Below, piece after piece: positions 60,393 to 64,000 of a DNA stretch of 64,000 bases. Positions within the stretch are counted from its first letter, which is position 1; every line of letters starts with the position of its first letter. The notes beneath the pieces were generated by a model. The model ran no database searches, was not told where the DNA came from, and saw only the letters and a list, made by a program, of their open reading frames with translations. The DNA comes from Polyangium mundeleinium (GTDB lineage Bacteria; Myxococcota_A; Polyangia; Polyangiales; Polyangiaceae). The stretch covers positions 9,270,501 to 9,334,500 of the forward strand of contig NZ_JAQNDO010000001.1 in assembly GCF_028369105.1 (NCBI RefSeq), in the 5' to 3' direction. The position numbers and the translations under genes were made by a program.

Positions 60393-62339
60393 TCAGGGGG
60401 CGCGGCTTGTCCGCGTGTCCCGGCTCTCCCGCTCCGTGATCGCCTTTCCCCAGGGATACTTCGCCACGAGCGCGCGCCCCTTCTCCCGGAGCGCGCTCGG
60501 GAGTTTTCCCCGGCTCGCCAGCGTGAACGCCGAGGCAAACGCCTCGGCGCTCGAGAACCGATCGGCGGGCTTTTTCGCGAGCGCGAGGGCCAGGACGAGG
60601 TCCACGTCGCGCGGGAGGTTCGGGACGATGTCCGAGGCGCGCGCCGGCGTCTTGTAGACGATCTCGAACAGGATCTGCGGCGTGTCCGTGCCCGAAAACG
60701 GCGGCCTGCCGGTGAGCGCGCGGTACGCGACGGCGCCGAGGGAAAACAGATCGCTGCGCACGTCCGCTTCGATGCCCTGCGCCTGCTCGGGCGACATGTA
60801 CCCCGGGGTGCCGACGACCGCGGCCTGCGTGAGCGTCCCCTTCGAGCCCTGGAGCTTCGAGACGCCGAAATCGAGGATTTTCCAGGTCGACGCGCCCCCA
60901 TCCGCCTGCGACAGGAAAAGGTTCTGCGGCTTCAGGTCGCGGTGCACGATCGACGCGGCGTGCGCCGCCGAGAGGCCACGGGCGACCTGTTCGAGGAGCT
61001 CCGTGACGCGGGCGAGGTCGAGCTGTTTTTCCTGGCGCAGGTGGTGCGCGAGGTCCTTGCCTTCGAGCAGCTCCATCGCGATGAACGGCGCGCCGTCGTT
61101 CGTCGCGCCGACCGCGAAGACGCTGACCACGTGAGGCGATGCGAGCCGCTGCGAGATCTCACCCTCGCGCAGGAAGCGCTCGACGAGCGCCGGATTTTCG
61201 AGCCCCGCCGCCGAGAGCAGCTTCACGGCGGCGCGCTCGCCCGTGTCGACATGCGCCGCCGCGTAGACCTCGCCCATCGCGCCGCGGCCGATCAGCTCGG
61301 CGAGGCAATACCCGCCCGCGATCGCGCCCGTGTGGCGACCGTCGAGGCCCGCGCCGGCACGCAACGCACGTTCGAGGATGAGGTGCGCTTCGTCGAGCTG
61401 CGCCTCGCGCTGGGCCGCGAGCCGGCTCGCCTCGACCGAGCGCTTCATCGCCTCGATCGCCGCGACGCGGCTCGTGCGCGTTTGCCACGCCGCGATCGCA
61501 AGGACGCTCGGCACGTAGAGCGTCATGAACAGCCGCGCGTTCGGCGCCGCGTCGGTCGCCCGGAAGAGCCCCACATCGGGCAAGAGGCCGGTCCCCACGA
61601 GGATCGCGAGCACGAAGTAGAGCGAGATGGCCACCCCCGCCGCGCCGTACATGAAACGCCGATCGTCGCTCATCCCGAAGACGCTGAAGGCCAGCGTGAC
61701 GAGCAGCGGCGCCGGCGAGAAGACGCCCAGGTAGTAGATGGTCATGGGCATCATGAGCAGGCACGCGCCCACGAAGATCCGAAGGACGCGGTGCGTGTAG
61801 CGGGCCTCGTCCTTGCCGCGCCACCACACCCAGGCGCCGACGCTCCCCATCGCCACGAGCGCGACGCTGAACGGCAAGCGGATGATGGTGTCGGGCGCGA
61901 GCGGCAACGACACGACGCCAAAGGCGCACAGGATCACGATGACGCGGCCAAACGCGCTCGCCCGCGCCGCCTCCTCCGTGTGCAGCGCCTCGGCCATCGT
62001 GTAGCCAGCCGTGGTCGGGCGCAGGATCGAGGGCGACGCGGAGATGCGCCCCGGGGCGGAGATACGCCCGGTTCGCACGGAGACCGGCGGCAAGGAGATG
62101 CGCGACGACGGCGGCAAGGAGACGCGCGACGGCGGCGGCGTCGTGCGGCGTACGCCCGCCATGGAGGGCGTCTCGATCAGCGTCGGGTCCTCGCTCGTGA
62201 GGCTCGTGTGGTCGAGCAGCTTCGGTCCGAACGCGACGGGATCTTCGGCCGATGAGGCGGGCGGGGCGTCTGTCCCCGGCGGGTGCTCCATCGCCTCGAC
62301 GAGCGCTCCCTCCGTCGTTCCCCGTCCCGAAGGCGCCAT
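60393..62339 (-). CDS. Membrane Ser/Thr protein kinase with C-terminal kinase domain
   Basis: The 648-residue protein begins with a disordered Ser/Pro region (1-115). Six transmembrane helices follow (about 130-290: VIVILCAFGVVSLPL, LLMMPMTIYYLGVF) with a short coiled coil (about 293-330). A complete kinase domain (about 344-610) has GRGAMGEVYAA, Lys373, HRDLKPQNLF, DFGVSK and GTPGYMSPEQ. Most bacterial Hanks-type kinases have the kinase N-terminal, so this reversed layout resembles a membrane sensor driving a cytosolic kinase. It ends one base from the convergent kinase gene. Confidence 0.9.
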   Translation of the reverse strand: MAPSGRGTTEGALVEAMEHPPGTDAPPASSAEDPVAFGPKLLDHTSLTSEDPTLIETPSMAGVRRTTPPPSRVSLPPSSRISLPPVSVRTGRISAPGRISASPSILRPTTAGYTMAEALHTEEAARASAFGRVIVILCAFGVVSLPLAPDTIIRLPFSVALVAMGSVGAWVWWRGKDEARYTHRVLRIFVGACLLMMPMTIYYLGVFSPAPLLVTLAFSVFGMSDDRRFMYGAAGVAISLYFVLAILVGTGLLPDVGLFRATDAAPNARLFMTLYVPSVLAIAAWQTRTSRVAAIEAMKRSVEASRLAAQREAQLDEAHLILERALRAGAGLDGRHTGAIAGGYCLAELIGRGAMGEVYAAAHVDTGERAAVKLLSAAGLENPALVERFLREGEISQRLASPHVVSVFAVGATNDGAPFIAMELLEGKDLAHHLRQEKQLDLARVTELLEQVARGLSAAHAASIVHRDLKPQNLFLSQADGGASTWKILDFGVSKLQGSKGTLTQAAVVGTPGYMSPEQAQGIEADVRSDLFSLGAVAYRALTGRPPFSGTDTPQILFEIVYKTPARASDIVPNLPRDVDLVLALALAKKPADRFSSAEAFASAFTLASRGKLPSALREKGRALVAKYPWGKAITERESRDTRTSRAP

Positions 62340-62412
62340 GCCCCGATGCTACGTAAAAAACGTCCCGGGCGCGCGGTGCTCGGTCGTGGGGGTCGTGCTA
62401 CCGCTGTCCCGC

Positions 62413-63390
62413 GTGAGGAAGCCCCGCGAGATCGTCGTCGCCACGCATGGCCACTGCTTCGACGGGATGGCGAGCGCCGTCGTGTTCACGCACCTCGTGC
62501 GCTCGCTTTCCCCCGAACAGGCGCTCTCGTTCCGGTACCGCTCGTGCGGCTACGGACCGGGCATGGCGACGATCCCGGAAGGGTGGCTCGACGGCGACGA
62601 GAACGCGATCCTGGATTTTCGTTACACGAAGAGCCAGCGTCTGTCCTGGTACTTCGACCACCACATCACCGCGTTCGGCTCGGCCGAGGAGCAACGCGCG
62701 GCGCTCGCCTCGGGGGACGCGACGCACCACGTGTTTTACGAGCCCACCTACGGCTCGTGCACCAAGCTCATCGCGGACGTGGCGAGCGCGCAGTTCGGCG
62801 TCCAGAGCGAGGCGCTCGCGCCGCTCGTCGCCTGGGCCGACGTGATCGACGCGGCCCGCTTTCCCTCGGCCGAGGCCGCGGTCGATCGCGAGGAGCCCGT
62901 GCTCAAGCTGGCGTCGGTCGTGGAGCACCACGGCGACGGGCCCTTCCTGAAGGACATGGTGCCGCGGCTGCTCGAACGGCCGCTCGACGAGGTGGCGCGC
63001 GGGGCAGACATCGCCGAGCTCTTCCGGCCGCTCGGAGCCGCACGCGAGACGTTCATCCGCCGCGTGAAGCAGGTCGGGACGAAGATGGGCCGCGTGGTGC
63101 TCGTGGACCTCAGCGACGCGCCGCTCGACGCGGCGGCGAAGTTCGTCACGTACGCCCTTTTCCCGGATGCCATGTACTCCGTGACGCTCACCCGCCAGAA
63201 ACAGCACTGCAAGGTGTCGGTCGGGTACAACCCCTGGTGCGGCAAGGAGCGGCGGCACGACATCGCCGCGATCTGCCGGCGTTACGACGGCGGCGGGCAT
63301 CCGGTCGTGGGAGCGGCGTCGTTCCCGCTCTCGGAGATCACGCGGGCGCGCGCCGTGGCGCTCTCGATCGCGCGGGAGCTCGACACGTGA
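62413..63390 (+). CDS. DHH-family phosphoesterase
   Basis: The GTG at 62413 gives 325 residues. An ATG at 62338 would overlap the divergent kinase start and add an unrecognised 25 residues, so it is less likely. Motifs are VVATHGHCFDGMAS (a DHD-like first block), the DFRYTKSQRLSWYFDHH block with DHH, and the C-terminal DHHA1 motif RRYDGGGHPVVGAASF. It should cleave phosphodiester or pyrophosphate bonds, as in NrnA or PDE relatives; the substrate is not evident. Its stop overlaps the next gene's GTG. Confidence 0.85.
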   Translation: MRKPREIVVATHGHCFDGMASAVVFTHLVRSLSPEQALSFRYRSCGYGPGMATIPEGWLDGDENAILDFRYTKSQRLSWYFDHHITAFGSAEEQRAALASGDATHHVFYEPTYGSCTKLIADVASAQFGVQSEALAPLVAWADVIDAARFPSAEAAVDREEPVLKLASVVEHHGDGPFLKDMVPRLLERPLDEVARGADIAELFRPLGAARETFIRRVKQVGTKMGRVVLVDLSDAPLDAAAKFVTYALFPDAMYSVTLTRQKQHCKVSVGYNPWCGKERRHDIAAICRRYDGGGHPVVGAASFPLSEITRARAVALSIARELDT

Positions 63391-64000
63391 GGTGGCGCGG
63401 CGCAGCGGCCTTCCGGCGCGCAAAAGGGCGGCCGCCGCTCGTGTACGGGCACCGCGGCGTGCGCGGAGCGCGGCCGGAGAACACGCTCGCAGCGTTCGAG
63501 CTCGCGGCCGCGGAAGGCGCGGACGGCGTCGAGCTCGACGTGCGCGTCGATCGGGACGGCGAGCTCGTCGTGCTGCACGATCCGACGTTCGAGCGCGTGA
63601 CGGGCGGCGCGGACACGCGGGCCGCGTCGGATCTGCCGTACGAGGAGATCCGGCGGGTCGACGTGGGGAGCGGGGAGCACGCGCCGCGGCTCACGGAGGT
63701 GCTCGCGCTCGTGCAGGCGCGCGGGCTCGCCGTCAACGTGGAGATGAAACACGACGTGCCGGATCGAGCGGCCGTGGTGCGCGCGACGGCGCGGAAGCTC
63801 GGGGCCTTCGATCCACGCGTGCCGGTGATCGTGTCGTCGTTCGATCCGCGCATGGTCGCGGCGTTCGGCGCGCTCGCGCCGCGGATTCCGCGGGCACTTT
63901 TGGTGCATCGCACGCGCTGGTCGTGGGCCGCGCTCGAGCTCGCGCGGGGCCTCGGGCAGGCAGTGCACGTCGATCGGATCCTCACACAGGGCAGCACGGT
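63387..64000 (+). CDS. Glycerophosphodiester phosphodiesterase (cut by right edge)
   Basis: The GTG at 63387 overlaps the DHH gene stop (GTGA), and 204 codons are visible before the window ends. YGHRGVRGARPENTLAAF, GVELDVRVDRDGELVVLHDPTFERVTGG and VNVEMK give the catalytic His pair and the Glu/Asp metal ligands of the GDPD TIM barrel. It hydrolyses glycerophosphodiesters to glycerol-3-phosphate and an alcohol. No signal peptide is seen, so it is cytoplasmic. Confidence 0.9.
   Translation, partial: MRWRGAAAFRRAKGRPPLVYGHRGVRGARPENTLAAFELAAAEGADGVELDVRVDRDGELVVLHDPTFERVTGGADTRAASDLPYEEIRRVDVGSGEHAPRLTEVLALVQARGLAVNVEMKHDVPDRAAVVRATARKLGAFDPRVPVIVSSFDPRMVAAFGALAPRIPRALLVHRTRWSWAALELARGLGQAVHVDRILTQGST

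Noticed and set aside
62338-62412. Upstream ATG for the DHH phosphoesterase
   Set aside because: It would overlap the start of the divergent kinase gene and leave no promoter space. The GTG at 62413 gives the usual family N-terminus.

Overview
The window looks like a chromosome segment of a myxobacterium, most likely a Polyangium/Sorangium relative. The evidence is the very high GC with strong GC3 bias, two secreted proteins ending in a MYXO-CTERM-like tail, many Gly/Ser-linker lipoproteins, eukaryotic-type Ser/Thr kinases, and large multihaem and MauG-like surface proteins. No rRNA, tRNA, CRISPR array or insertion sequence was recognised.

Layout. 1-6.3 kb: a truncated lipoprotein, a 43-bp tandem hairpin array, a small conserved gene, a MauG-like dihaem lipoprotein, and a dense block of structured repeats before a long E/K/P-rich membrane protein. 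6.4-9.4 kb: aldehyde dehydrogenase, surE and apt. 9.5-12.8 kb (minus strand): ndk, a degenerate histidine-kinase-like gene, dapD and dapE (lysine/diaminopimelate synthesis). 12.9-22.7 kb: a phosphate regulon (phoB-phoR-phoD, then a Pho box, a fused PstC-PstA permease, pstB and phoU), interrupted by a minus-strand iron pair (siderophore-interacting protein and a DUF6607-type lipoprotein with a Fur box). 22.8-28.4 kb: SH3 and VanW proteins, then a minus-strand GNAT / ATP-grasp / phosphoesterase operon.

28.9-35.4 kb is the most unusual block. A class III adenylate cyclase is translationally coupled to a class I isoprenoid-synthase-like gene. Facing it are an alpha/alpha-toroid protein with a DxDD motif and QW-like repeats, and an NHLP-type leader-like peptide. 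A divergent unit encodes a PqqD-like domain fused to an M50 (site-2-protease-like) protease and a cyclic-nucleotide-binding-domain protein. A cAMP-type producer and sensor therefore bracket isoprenoid-type enzymes and RiPP-type parts.

35.4-44.9 kb: a CPBP protease; an operon of copper-monooxygenase-like protein, c-type haem lipoprotein and ModA; a VWA lipoprotein; and a lipoprotein with a low-GC Cys-rich C-terminus followed by an internally duplicated acidic protein. This last pair resembles SitA/SitI-type outer-membrane-exchange toxin and immunity genes. 44.9-55.4 kb: a pentahaem MYXO-CTERM protein, a Cys-rich lipoprotein, thioesterase, branched-chain-amino-acid-type binding protein, porin, a TPR-like gene with an apparent frameshift, homocysteine methyltransferase and a DUF2330 protein. 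55.4-64 kb: a thiolase / TetR / thioesterase module with two palindromic operators, a Cip1-like lipoprotein, two Ser/Thr kinases of unusual architecture, a DHH phosphoesterase, and a glycerophosphodiester phosphodiesterase cut by the right edge.

Three copies of a multi-hairpin cassette (about 3.89, 4.31 and 9.44 kb) share an identical 24-bp core. Their flanking stems keep perfect pairing while changing sequence, which points to selection on RNA or hairpin structure.
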